From: DATFQE01 sp963739085
GTDB lineage: Bacteria; Actinomycetota; Thermoleophilia; Gaiellales; Gaiellaceae
Length of the DNA stretch: 64,000 nt
Reading direction: 5' to 3'
Assembly (NCBI GenBank): GCA_963739085.1
Contig: CAVTZA010000013.1
Coordinates: 62,001-126,000, forward strand
Made by a program: the position numbers and the translations under genes. Shown piece after piece: positions 36,255 through 43,949 of this stretch; the stretch's first letter is position 1, and every line of letters starts with the position of its first letter. Below the pieces are notes generated by a model. It ran no database searches. It saw only the letters and a list, made by a program, of their open reading frames with translations, and was not told the DNA's origin.

Positions 36255-36274
36255 AGTCTATTGCCAGTTAGGAT
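36255..36274. promoter_or_regulatory. Divergent -10 elements between the MBL and cupin genes
   Basis: On the minus strand TAGACT (36255-36260) is 9 bases before the GTG at 36245. On the plus strand TAGGAT (36269-36274) is 8 bases before the GTG at 36283. Neither start has a Shine-Dalgarno sequence, so both transcripts are likely leaderless. Confidence 0.45.
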
Positions 36275-36282
36275 CCGCGTCC

Positions 36283-36633
36283 GTGCAGGCCTGGAACCTG
36301 CGAACGATCGACGCGCCGGACGGAACACGCGATCCGGTCGTCCTGCATTCCAACGACGAGGCGCGTGCCGTGCTCGTTCGGATCGAGGCTGGCGGCAAGC
36401 TCGGCGACCACCAGGTCAAGGAACGCGCGTGGGTCTGCGTCGTGGAAGGCCGCGTCCGGGTCGAGGGCGGCGGCGATTCGATCGACGCCGAGACGGGATG
36501 GCTGTTCATGTTCGACCCCGACGAACGGCACTCGCTCCGCAGCGCGGAGGGCGCCCGCATCCTGCTGCTGCTCGCACCGTGGCCGGGTAGCGGCCACTAC
36601 CGCGGCGGCGGCGCCGCCTTCGCGGCTCGCTAG
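36283..36633 (+). CDS. Cupin-domain protein
   Basis: The 116-residue protein is a single cupin barrel: IEAGGKLGDHQVKERAWVCV, then VEGRVRVEGG, GWLFMFDPDERHSL and ILLLLAPWPG. The first motif has one His and lacks the usual HxH, so the metal site is partial. Small cupins of this kind bind metals or small ligands; function is unknown. It converges on the next gene, the two stop codons sharing CTAG at 36630-36633. Confidence 0.8.
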   Translation: MQAWNLRTIDAPDGTRDPVVLHSNDEARAVLVRIEAGGKLGDHQVKERAWVCVVEGRVRVEGGGDSIDAETGWLFMFDPDERHSLRSAEGARILLLLAPWPGSGHYRGGGAAFAAR

Positions 36634-37025
36634 CGACGTTCCTTGTTCAGCCGGCGCTGGGCCGCACGGTAGGTCAGCGAATCCATGAGATACGAGAACG
36701 GCAGGAAGATCGCGAGGAGGACGAGTGTCTGGAGGATCACGCCGATGATCGACAGGTTGTCGCCCGCCAGTAGGAGGACGGTGACGAACATCAACGGCGC
36801 GAAGATCCCCGCTCGCTTGCCGACCCGCTGCCACGAAGGCGGCTGGATCGTGCGCCCGCCCCGACCACGCGCGGGCTGCTGCGGGTGCGCGGCCTTTCCG
36901 TTGCGCCGCTGCTCGAGCTGCTCCTGGTCGACCTCGACTTCGTTCCCCTCGTCGTCGACGTAGACGTACTCGTACTCGTGCCGGCGTTCCTTTGCCTGGC
37001 GGCGTCGCTGTTTCCGTGAAGGCAT
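36630..37025 (-). CDS. Small basic membrane protein
   Basis: The 131-residue protein starts MPSRKQRRRQAKERRHEYEY and carries an acidic patch (VYVDDEGNEVEVDQEQLEQ), a disordered Gln/Arg-rich linker, and two hydrophobic helices near residues 78-95 and 97-118. The family is not recognised. I use ATG at 37025; the longer frame upstream overlaps hutI and has no similarity. It sits just after hutI on the same strand. Confidence 0.75.
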   Translation of the reverse strand: MPSRKQRRRQAKERRHEYEYVYVDDEGNEVEVDQEQLEQRRNGKAAHPQQPARGRGGRTIQPPSWQRVGKRAGIFAPLMFVTVLLLAGDNLSIIGVILQTLVLLAIFLPFSYLMDSLTYRAAQRRLNKERR

Positions 37026-37032
37026 GCGGCCC

Positions 37033-38268
37033 CTAGCGTAGCCTGCTCGGGACGCCTGCCACGATGGTTTCGGACACGACAGGACCGCCGAGGTGGTAGG
37101 CGAGATACCGCCAGTCGGGTGCATCGAGGAGGACGACGTCCGCGTCGTAGCCGGGCGCGAGTCGGCCCTTGCGGCCCGCGCGTCCGAGCACGTGCGCAGC
37201 GTTGACCGTCACGGCCGAGAGCGCCTGCGCAGGCGAGAGCTTCAGCTGCGTCGCCGCGAGCGAGCAGACGATGGGAAGGCTCTCGCAGAATGCGCTGCCG
37301 GGGTTGAAGTCGGTGGCGAGCGCGACGGCCGCTCCCGCCTCCACGAGCTTCCGCCCAGGCGGCATCGGCCGCGCGAGGAAGAGCGCGCTGGCGGGCAACA
37401 GCACACCGACGACGTCGCTCCTTGCCAGCGTCCGCACGCCGTCGTCGCCGGTGGCCTCGAGGTGGTCGACGGAGCGGGCGCCGAGCTCGACGGCGAGCGG
37501 GATCGCACCTGCCTCCGTGAACTGGTCGCCGTGCACGCGGAGCTGAAGGCCGGCCGCTCGGCACGCCTCGAGGTAACGGCGCGCCTGGGCCGCGTCGAAG
37601 GCGCCCCGCTCGAGAAAGACGTCAGCGGCCTCCGCAAGCCGGGCCGCCTCGGGCAGCACCTCCGCGAGCGCGAAGTCCAGATACGCGTCGGCGTCGTCGA
37701 ACTCCGGCGGCACGGCATGGGCCCCGAGCCACGTCGGGATACCCCCGGCCGCGCCGATGACGCGCAGCGACATGAGCTCGGTCTCGCGGTCGAGGCCGTA
37801 GCCCGACTTCGCCTCGAACGTGGTCGTGCCGGCGGCGAGCATCCACGCGCGGTGGCGCTCGACGGTCGCGCGGAGCCCGTCCTCGCCTGCCGCGCGCGTG
37901 GCACGAACCGTGGACAGGATGCCGCCGCCCGCTGCATGCAGCTCCTCGTAGCCCGCCCCCGCTGCGCGCAGGGCGAACTCCTCCGCGCGGTCGCCGCCGA
38001 AGCACGCATGCGTGTGGCAGTCGACGAGCCCCGGGACGGCGCAGCGGCCACGGCCGTCGAGCTCCACGACGTCGCCGTCGAGCGGCCCCAGGTCGGCCAT
38101 CGGGCCGGCCGCCGCGATACGGCCGTTCTCGCAGAGGACGTAGGCGTGCTCGACCACCTCGACGTCGCCGAGCGCGGCCCCGCGCAGGGGCGCGTCGGAC
38201 CCCCGCGGGCTCGCGAGCTGCTCGAGGTCGCGGACGAGCAGGCGGCTCGGGCCGCCGTCGGCGCTCAT
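37033..38268 (-). CDS. hutI: Imidazolonepropionase
   Basis: HutI opens the imidazolone ring to give N-formimino-glutamate. The 411-residue amidohydrolase has VPGLVDCHTHACFGGDRAEEF (first metal His pair and substrate Arg), LRVHGDQFTEAGAIPLAVEL, RSVDHLEATGDDG and VALATDFNPGSAFCESLP (last Asp ligand). Length is typical. It overlaps hutU by 4 bases, so the two are coupled. Confidence 0.95.
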   Translation of the reverse strand: MSADGGPSRLLVRDLEQLASPRGSDAPLRGAALGDVEVVEHAYVLCENGRIAAAGPMADLGPLDGDVVELDGRGRCAVPGLVDCHTHACFGGDRAEEFALRAAGAGYEELHAAGGGILSTVRATRAAGEDGLRATVERHRAWMLAAGTTTFEAKSGYGLDRETELMSLRVIGAAGGIPTWLGAHAVPPEFDDADAYLDFALAEVLPEAARLAEAADVFLERGAFDAAQARRYLEACRAAGLQLRVHGDQFTEAGAIPLAVELGARSVDHLEATGDDGVRTLARSDVVGVLLPASALFLARPMPPGRKLVEAGAAVALATDFNPGSAFCESLPIVCSLAATQLKLSPAQALSAVTVNAAHVLGRAGRKGRLAPGYDADVVLLDAPDWRYLAYHLGGPVVSETIVAGVPSRLR

Positions 38269-39977
38269 TCAGCGTCGGTGCGCGCAGCGGGGATGTCGAG
38301 GCTTCCCTCACGCGCGGCCGCGAGCGCCTCGTCGTACCCCGCGTCGGCGTGGCGGAGGACCCCGGTCGCGGGGTCGGCCGTGAGCACGCGCTCGAGCCGC
38401 TCGGCCATCTCGTCGGTGCCGTCGGCGACGACGACCATGCCGGCGTGGATCGAGTTGCCGATCCCCACGCCGCCGCCGTGGTGGACGCTGACCCACGTCG
38501 CGCCGGCGGCCACGTTCACGAGCGCGTTGAGGATCGGCCAGTCGGCGATCGCGTCGGATCCGTCCTGCATCGCCTCGGTCTCGCGGTACGGGGAGGCGAC
38601 CGAGCCGGAGTCGAGATGGTCGCGGCCGATCGCGACCGGAGCCGTGACCCTTCCCGAGCGGACGAGGTCGTTGATGGCGAGGCCGGCGCGAGCGCGGTCA
38701 CCGAGGCCGAGCCAGCAGATCCGGGCCGGGAGTCCCTGGAACGCCACTCGCTCGGGGACGAGCTCGAGCCAGCGCTGCAGCAGGCGATCGTCGGGGAAGA
38801 GCGACTTCAGCGTGTCGTCGATGACGGCGATGTCGGAGGCCTCGCCGGAGAGGACGGCCCAGCGGAAGGGCCCGACGCCGCGGCAGAAGAGCGGGCGGAT
38901 ATAGGCCGGGACGAAGCCCGGGTATGTGAAGGCGTCCGTTACTCCTACGTCATGGGCCTCCCCTCTGAGATTGTTGCCATAATCGAAAACATAGCTGCCC
39001 CGCCGGACGTACTCGAGGAGGCCCTCGACGTGGCGGGCGATCGACTCACGCGCGCGCCTCAAGTACTCGTCCGGGTCGGACGAGCGCAGGCTCGCGGCCT
39101 CGTCGAGCGAGAGCCCGGCGGGCACGTAGCCCGTCAGCGGATCGTGCGCGGCGGTCTGGTCGGTGACGAGGTCGAACGGCTCGCCGCGCCGTGCGAGCTC
39201 GGGCACGACCTCGGCGGCGTTCCCGAGCAGCGCGACCGACAGTGCCCGGCCCGCTTCGGCGGCGGCGCCCACCTGTGCGAGCGCGTCGTCGAGCGATTCG
39301 GTCGCGACGTCGAGGTAACGCGTCTCCAGTCGCCGTTGGATCCGGTGCGGGTCGACCTCGACGCAGAGGATGGCCGCCCCGGCCATCGTGGCGGCGAGCG
39401 GCTGTGCCCCGCCCATCCCGCCGAGGCCCGCGGTCAGGATCCGGCGCCCGGCGAGGTCGGCCGATCCGTAGTGCCGCTCACCCGCGGCCGCGAACGTCTG
39501 GTAGGTGCCCTGGAGGATTCCCTGAGTGCCGATGTAGATCCAGCTGCCGGCGGTCATCTGGCCGAACATCGTCAGCCCTTCGGCTTCGAGGCGGCGGAAC
39601 TCGTCCCAGGTCGCCCAGCGCGGCACGAGCAGCGAGTTCGCGATCAGGACACGCGGCGCGTTCGGCCAGGTGCGCAGCACACCGACCGGCTTGCCGCTCT
39701 GGACGAGCAGCGTCTCGTCCTCGCCGAGCGTGAGCAGAGTACGGACGATCGCCCGCAGTGCTTCGTGATTGCGCGCGGCCTTCCCGGACCCGCCGTAGAC
39801 GACGAGCTCCTCCGGCCGCTCGGCCACCTCGGGATCGAGGTTGTTGAGGAGCATCCGGAGCGGCGCCTCGGTCGACCAGGAGCGGGCGTTCAGCGTCGTC
39901 CCACGCGGGGCGCGGATCGACGTGAGGTCGCCGCACAGCTGCTCGACGGCGACGTCGAGAGGGCTCGTGACGCTCAC
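38265..39977 (-). CDS. hutU: Urocanate hydratase
   Basis: HutU hydrates urocanate to imidazolonepropionate using tightly bound NAD. The 570-residue protein has MLLNNLDPEVAERPEELVVY near the start, MFGQMTAGSWIYIGTQGILQ, the NAD loop TAGLGGMGGAQPLAATMAG, YVFDYGNNLRGEAHDVGV, and VHHGGGVGIGNSIHAGMV. GTG at 39977 overlaps the stop of the small membrane gene as GTGA. The frame extends upstream without homology. Confidence 0.96.
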   Translation of the reverse strand: MSVTSPLDVAVEQLCGDLTSIRAPRGTTLNARSWSTEAPLRMLLNNLDPEVAERPEELVVYGGSGKAARNHEALRAIVRTLLTLGEDETLLVQSGKPVGVLRTWPNAPRVLIANSLLVPRWATWDEFRRLEAEGLTMFGQMTAGSWIYIGTQGILQGTYQTFAAAGERHYGSADLAGRRILTAGLGGMGGAQPLAATMAGAAILCVEVDPHRIQRRLETRYLDVATESLDDALAQVGAAAEAGRALSVALLGNAAEVVPELARRGEPFDLVTDQTAAHDPLTGYVPAGLSLDEAASLRSSDPDEYLRRARESIARHVEGLLEYVRRGSYVFDYGNNLRGEAHDVGVTDAFTYPGFVPAYIRPLFCRGVGPFRWAVLSGEASDIAVIDDTLKSLFPDDRLLQRWLELVPERVAFQGLPARICWLGLGDRARAGLAINDLVRSGRVTAPVAIGRDHLDSGSVASPYRETEAMQDGSDAIADWPILNALVNVAAGATWVSVHHGGGVGIGNSIHAGMVVVADGTDEMAERLERVLTADPATGVLRHADAGYDEALAAAREGSLDIPAARTDAE

Positions 39978-40234
39978 GATGCCTTCCGTCGCTCGCGGCG
40001 GCGCTCCTCCCGCTTCGTGCGCGAGATCCGCAACCACGTCCATGCCGTCGCGAGCGCGAACGCGAACAGCGCGCCCAGCGCCGCGCGGTCGGCGCTCTGC
40101 CCGGAGGCCAGCAGGAAGAAGAACCCGATCCCGGCGAGCCCGAGGTAGAAGAGCGCGCTGTTGAGGAACGGGCGCTTGGACGCGACCGGCTCGCCCCCGA
40201 AGATCGAGTCCCGCCGCCTGCCGTTCTCGCTCAT
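39974..40234 (-). CDS. Small two-helix membrane protein inside the hut operon
   Basis: The 86-residue protein has two hydrophobic helices (FLNSALFYLGLAGIGFFFLL and AALGALFAFALATAWTWLRI) between short charged ends, the last being very basic (RRERRKAS). It overlaps hutH and hutU by 4 bases each, so it is translated with the pathway. It is too small to be a known histidine or urocanate permease; no family is recognised. Confidence 0.75.
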   Translation of the reverse strand: MSENGRRRDSIFGGEPVASKRPFLNSALFYLGLAGIGFFFLLASGQSADRAALGALFAFALATAWTWLRISRTKREERRRERRKAS

Positions 40235-41775
40235 TCGAGCATCCCCACCTCGGCCTCGACCGCCGAGAGCAGCGAGCCGTCGCGGATTGCGTCGGCGACG
40301 GCTTCGATGTCCCCGGAAAGCGAACGGTCATGCGTGAGCCGGGGCGAGAGGCCGCGGACGACGTCGTGCGCCGCGGCGACACCGGCACCCGGAGCGAGGG
40401 GCGCCAGGAACTCGACGGCCTGGGCACCCGCGAGCAGCTCGATCGCGAGCGCCCTCTCCGCGTTCGCGAGCACCTGCCACGCCTTCAGTCCGGCCGCGTT
40501 GCCCATCGACACGTGATCCTCCTGGTTCGCGCTCGTCGGGATCGAATCGACGCTCGCCGGGTGGCAGAGCGACTTCGACTCGCTGACCAGGGCGGCGGCG
40601 ACGTACTGCGGAATCATGAAGCCGGAGTTGAGGCCGCCGTTCGCGGTGAGGAACGCCGGCAGGCCGTCGGAGAGCGCCGGGTTGACGAGCCGCTCGGTGC
40701 GGCGCTCGGAGATGCTCGCCAGCTCGGAGGCGGCCATCGCGAGCGCGTCGAGCGCGAAGGCGACGGGCTGGCCGTGGAAGTTCCCGTTCGACACGAGCGC
40801 GCCGCTCTCCGGCAGCACGAGCGGGTTGTCGGTCGCCGCGTTGAGCTCGACGCCGACCGTGCCGGCCACATAGGCGATCAGGTCGCGCGCGGCACCGTGC
40901 ACCTGCGGCGCGCACCGCAGCGAGTACGCGTCCTGCACCTTGCCGCACCAGCGGTGCGCCTCCATGATCGCCGAGCCGTCGAGCAGGCGCAGCACGTTCC
41001 GCGCCGACGCGGCCTGGCCGGGAAGCGGCCGCAGCGCCTGCACGTCCGGCCCGAACGCGACCCGCGATCCCTGCAGCGCCTCGAGCGAGAGGGCGCAGGC
41101 GATGTCCGCCGCCGCCGCGAGCCGCCGCGCCCGCATCGTTCCGAGCGCACCGAAGGCCGCCATGAACTGCGTCCCGTTGATGAGGGACAGCCCCTCCTTC
41201 GCCTCGAGCCGGATCGGCTCGAGACCCACGCGCGCCAGCGCTTCGGCGCCGGGCAGGAGCTCGCCGTCGACCTCGGCCGTCCCCTCACCGACCAGCGGCA
41301 GCGCGAGATGGGCCAGCGGCGCGAGGTCGCCGCTCGCACCGACCGAACCGCGGCTCGGGACCTGCGGCAGCACCCCGCGGTTGAGGCATTCGACCAGCAG
41401 CTCGGCGGTCTCCACGCGGGTCCCCGAGTACCCCTTGGCGAGCGTGTTCGCGCGGAGCAGCAGCGCGGCCCGGACGACCTCGGGCGGATAGGGCTCTCCC
41501 ACCCCACACGCGTGGCTGCGAAGCAGCCGGTGCTGGAGCTCGGCCGCGAGCTCGTCGGGGATCTCGCTCGAGACGAAGCGGCCGAACCCGGTGTTCACCC
41601 CGTACGTGTGGTGGCCCTCGCCGTGCACGATCTGCTCGACCAGCGCGCGCGCCGCGGCCATCCGCTCACGCGCGTTGTCGGTGACCGCGGCGGGTGCGCC
41701 GTTCACGGCGACCTCCCAGACATCGGCGACGGTGAGCTCGTCGCCGGTCAGGCCGATCGCCGTCCGTTGAGCCAC
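40231..41775 (-). CDS. hutH: Histidine ammonia-lyase
   Basis: HutH converts histidine to urocanate and ammonia. The 514-residue protein has the MIO-forming Ala-Ser-Gly in SRGSVGASGDLAPLAHLALP near residue 145, YGVNTGFGRFVS near 59, and NGNFHGQPVAFALDALAMA near 335. The GTG start at 41775 is 6 bases after TAGACT, which lies within the end of the formimidoyltransferase gene, so hutH can be transcribed from its own leaderless promoter as well as by read-through. Confidence 0.97.
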   Translation of the reverse strand: MAQRTAIGLTGDELTVADVWEVAVNGAPAAVTDNARERMAAARALVEQIVHGEGHHTYGVNTGFGRFVSSEIPDELAAELQHRLLRSHACGVGEPYPPEVVRAALLLRANTLAKGYSGTRVETAELLVECLNRGVLPQVPSRGSVGASGDLAPLAHLALPLVGEGTAEVDGELLPGAEALARVGLEPIRLEAKEGLSLINGTQFMAAFGALGTMRARRLAAAADIACALSLEALQGSRVAFGPDVQALRPLPGQAASARNVLRLLDGSAIMEAHRWCGKVQDAYSLRCAPQVHGAARDLIAYVAGTVGVELNAATDNPLVLPESGALVSNGNFHGQPVAFALDALAMAASELASISERRTERLVNPALSDGLPAFLTANGGLNSGFMIPQYVAAALVSESKSLCHPASVDSIPTSANQEDHVSMGNAAGLKAWQVLANAERALAIELLAGAQAVEFLAPLAPGAGVAAAHDVVRGLSPRLTHDRSLSGDIEAVADAIRDGSLLSAVEAEVGMLE

Positions 41776-41781
41776 GGCGTG

Positions 41782-41787
41782 AGTCTA
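41782..41787 (-). promoter_or_regulatory. -10 element for hutH
   Basis: TAGACT then CACGCC then GTG (41775). It overlaps the last codons of the upstream gene (stop at 41785), and there is no ribosome binding site. Confidence 0.4.
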
Positions 41788-42696
41788 GTCCTGCGCTACG
41801 CGCCCTAGTTCGACGCGCCGGAGCAGACGCAGCTCGAGCACACGCGAGGCATCGAAGCCCGCAATCCGCAGCTGCGCCCCCGCCGCCGCAGCGGCAGCTC
41901 CCGCGGGCATCAGCCCGACCAGCTCCGACCCCAGCACCCGCCCGCCGCGGGCGGCCGCCTCCGCCTCGATCCGCGCGACGATCTCGTGGAGCGCGGACGC
42001 CTCCCAGTCCTCCACGTTCATGCTCACCTGCACGCGGCCGGCGCTCGGCAGGTCGAGGCCGAGCGCACGGACGCCCTGGAAGCCGCCGTCGCGCTCCCTG
42101 ACCACGGACGCGATGTCCTTCGCGGCCTCCAGGTCGACACCACCCAAGTCGACGTTGAAGGCGATCAACGCCCGCCGCGCTCCGACGATCACCCCACCCG
42201 CGCGCTCGTCGAGCCGCCCCGGCCCGAAGTCCGGCGCGACCTCACCCGCCTCGAGTCGGGCGGCGAGCCCCTCCGTGCCGCCCCGCCGGAAGAACGCGGG
42301 CCCGCGGCCGGGAGCCAGCTCGCCGTAGAGGAACACGGGCAGCGACAGCTCCGCCCCGATCCGCTCCGCGACCCGCAAAGCCGCGGCCCGCGCCCGCTCC
42401 ATGTCCCCCGGCTCGATCGGCACGACGGGCACGACGTCCGCGGCGCCGATCCGCGGGTGCGCGCCGTGATGACGCCTGAGGTCGATGCTGTGCCGCGCGA
42501 CCGACACCGCCGTCACGAGCGCGGCAACCACTCCCTCGTCGTCGCCGACCAGCGTGAACACCGAGCGGTTGTGGTCGGGATCAGAGTGGACGTCGAGCAG
42601 CTCCGCGTGTGCGGCGAGCGCGGCGCCGATCGCGTCGATGGTCGCCCGGTCGCGCCCCTCGGAGAAGTTGGGGACAGCCTCCAGCGGCATGGGCAT
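41785..42696 (-). CDS. ftcD: Glutamate formimidoyltransferase
   Basis: The enzyme transfers the formimino group from N-formimino-glutamate to tetrahydrofolate, finishing the pathway begun by HutH/U/I. The 303-residue protein has LEAVPNFSEGRDRATIDAIG, DVHSDPDHNRSVFTLVGDD, and HHGAHPRIGAADVVPVVPIE, all diagnostic. No cyclodeaminase domain is attached, as usual in bacteria with the stand-alone form. ATG at 42696 (or 42690) is 7 bases after TAGAGT. Confidence 0.92.
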   Translation of the reverse strand: MPMPLEAVPNFSEGRDRATIDAIGAALAAHAELLDVHSDPDHNRSVFTLVGDDEGVVAALVTAVSVARHSIDLRRHHGAHPRIGAADVVPVVPIEPGDMERARAAALRVAERIGAELSLPVFLYGELAPGRGPAFFRRGGTEGLAARLEAGEVAPDFGPGRLDERAGGVIVGARRALIAFNVDLGGVDLEAAKDIASVVRERDGGFQGVRALGLDLPSAGRVQVSMNVEDWEASALHEIVARIEAEAAARGGRVLGSELVGLMPAGAAAAAAGAQLRIAGFDASRVLELRLLRRVELGRVAQD

Positions 42697-42702
42697 GGCC
42701 CG

Positions 42703-42709
42703 TACTCTA
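42703..42709. promoter_or_regulatory. Overlapping divergent -10 elements
   Basis: The plus strand reads TACTCT at 42703-42708; the minus strand reads TAGAGT at 42704-42709. Each is exactly 7 bases from a start codon (GTG 42716 plus, ATG 42696 minus). Both genes therefore seem to have leaderless transcripts from one shared 7-bp core. Confidence 0.5.
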
Positions 42710-42715
42710 GGAATC

Positions 42716-43309
42716 GTGAAGGCCTACTACGATCGGCGCGCGCCCGAATACGACGACTGGTACGAGGGCCTCGGCCTGTACGCCGAACGCGACCGGCCCG
42801 ACTGGGACGAGGAGCTCGAGCGTCTCGTGAGCACGCTGCAGAGCCTCCCGCCTGTCCGCACGCTCGACGTCGCGTGCGGCACCGGCTTTCTCACGCGTCA
42901 CCTCGCCGGAGACCTGACGTGCCTGGACCAGAGCGCTGCCATGCTCCGGATCACGGGTGAGCGCGTGCCGCGCGCGGAGCTCGTCGAGTCCGAAGCCATC
43001 CCCCTGCCGTTCGCGGACGACGAGTTCGACCGCGTCTTCACCGGCCACTTCTACGGGCATCTCGAGGAGGACGACCGCGTCGCCTTCCTCGCCGAGGCGC
43101 GCCGGGTCGCCCCCGAGCTGGTGATCGTCGACTCCTCCATCGCCCACTCGCCGGTCGCGGAGGAATGGCAGCCGCGCCTGCTCAAGGACGGCTCGCAGTG
43201 GGAGGTCTACAAGCGCTTCTTCAGCGGCGAGGGCCTCGCACGGGAGCTCGGCGGCGGCAAGGTCCTCCACGAGGGCCGGTGGTTCGTGGTCGTGCGCGCT
43301 CCTGCGTGA
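42716..43309 (+). CDS. Class I SAM-dependent methyltransferase
   Basis: The 197-residue protein has VRTLDVACGTGFLTRHLAG (motif I) near residue 44, LTCLDQSAAMLRI (motif II), and AIPLPFADDEFDRVFTGHFYGHL (motif IV-like). It is a small-molecule type methyltransferase of unknown substrate. I prefer GTG at 42716; an in-frame ATG at 42695 would overlap the divergent ftcD start. The stop overlaps the uracil-DNA glycosylase start as GTGA. Confidence 0.85.
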   Translation: MKAYYDRRAPEYDDWYEGLGLYAERDRPDWDEELERLVSTLQSLPPVRTLDVACGTGFLTRHLAGDLTCLDQSAAMLRITGERVPRAELVESEAIPLPFADDEFDRVFTGHFYGHLEEDDRVAFLAEARRVAPELVIVDSSIAHSPVAEEWQPRLLKDGSQWEVYKRFFSGEGLARELGGGKVLHEGRWFVVVRAPA

Positions 43310-43941
43310 CGCGCCGGCGTAGCTCGTACCGCTCCTTCGCCTCGCTCCAGCGCGACCTCCGCGTCTGCCGAGCCTGTAGCGAGGCCGGCTACCCGCTCGA
43401 GTCGTGGCCGGTGATCGCGCCCTACTCGGGCCAGCAGGCCTACATGTTCGGTCAGGCGCCCGGAGCGGTCGAAGGGCTCGAGCGACGTCCGTGGCGCGGG
43501 CGAGCGGGCCGCACGCTTCGGCGCTGGCTCCAGCTCGACGAGGATGCGTTCTACCGGACGTTCTACTGCGCCTCGGTTACACGCTGCTACCCGGGCAAGG
43601 CGCCGTCGGGACGCGGGGACCGCATGCCGGCTCCGGCCGAGCAGGAGCTCTGCGCCTTCTGGTCGCACTGGGAGCTCTCGATCGTTCGGCCGCGCCTGAT
43701 CGTGACCGTGGGCGGCCTCGCGGCCAGGCGGCTGCTGGGGCTCACCAGCGTCACCGACTTCGTCGGCAAGAGCTACACGCTCGACGAGGCGATCGCGATC
43801 CCGCTCCCACACCCATCGGGCGCGAGCGGCTGGCTCAACGACAAGGCGAATCGCGCGCGCCTGGGGAAGGCGCTGACGCACGTTCGCCGCGAGCTCGAAG
43901 GGCTCGAAATCGGTCATCGGGAGCCGGAACGCGAGGGCTAG
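43306..43941 (+). CDS. Uracil-DNA glycosylase superfamily protein, Fe-S type
   Basis: The 211-residue protein has LRVCRACSEAGYPLES near residue 24 (Cys pair), FGQAPGAVEGLERRPWRGRA (glycosylase motif 1), FYCASVTRCYPGKAPSGRGD (second Cys pair), and IPLPHPSGASGW (motif with His). This pattern fits the family 4/5 Fe-S uracil-DNA glycosylases, which remove deaminated bases. GTG at 43306 couples it to the methyltransferase. The exact family (UDGa or UDGb) is not settled. Confidence 0.85.
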   Translation: MTRRRSSYRSFASLQRDLRVCRACSEAGYPLESWPVIAPYSGQQAYMFGQAPGAVEGLERRPWRGRAGRTLRRWLQLDEDAFYRTFYCASVTRCYPGKAPSGRGDRMPAPAEQELCAFWSHWELSIVRPRLIVTVGGLAARRLLGLTSVTDFVGKSYTLDEAIAIPLPHPSGASGWLNDKANRARLGKALTHVRRELEGLEIGHREPEREG

Positions 43942-43949
43942 ACTCGACG

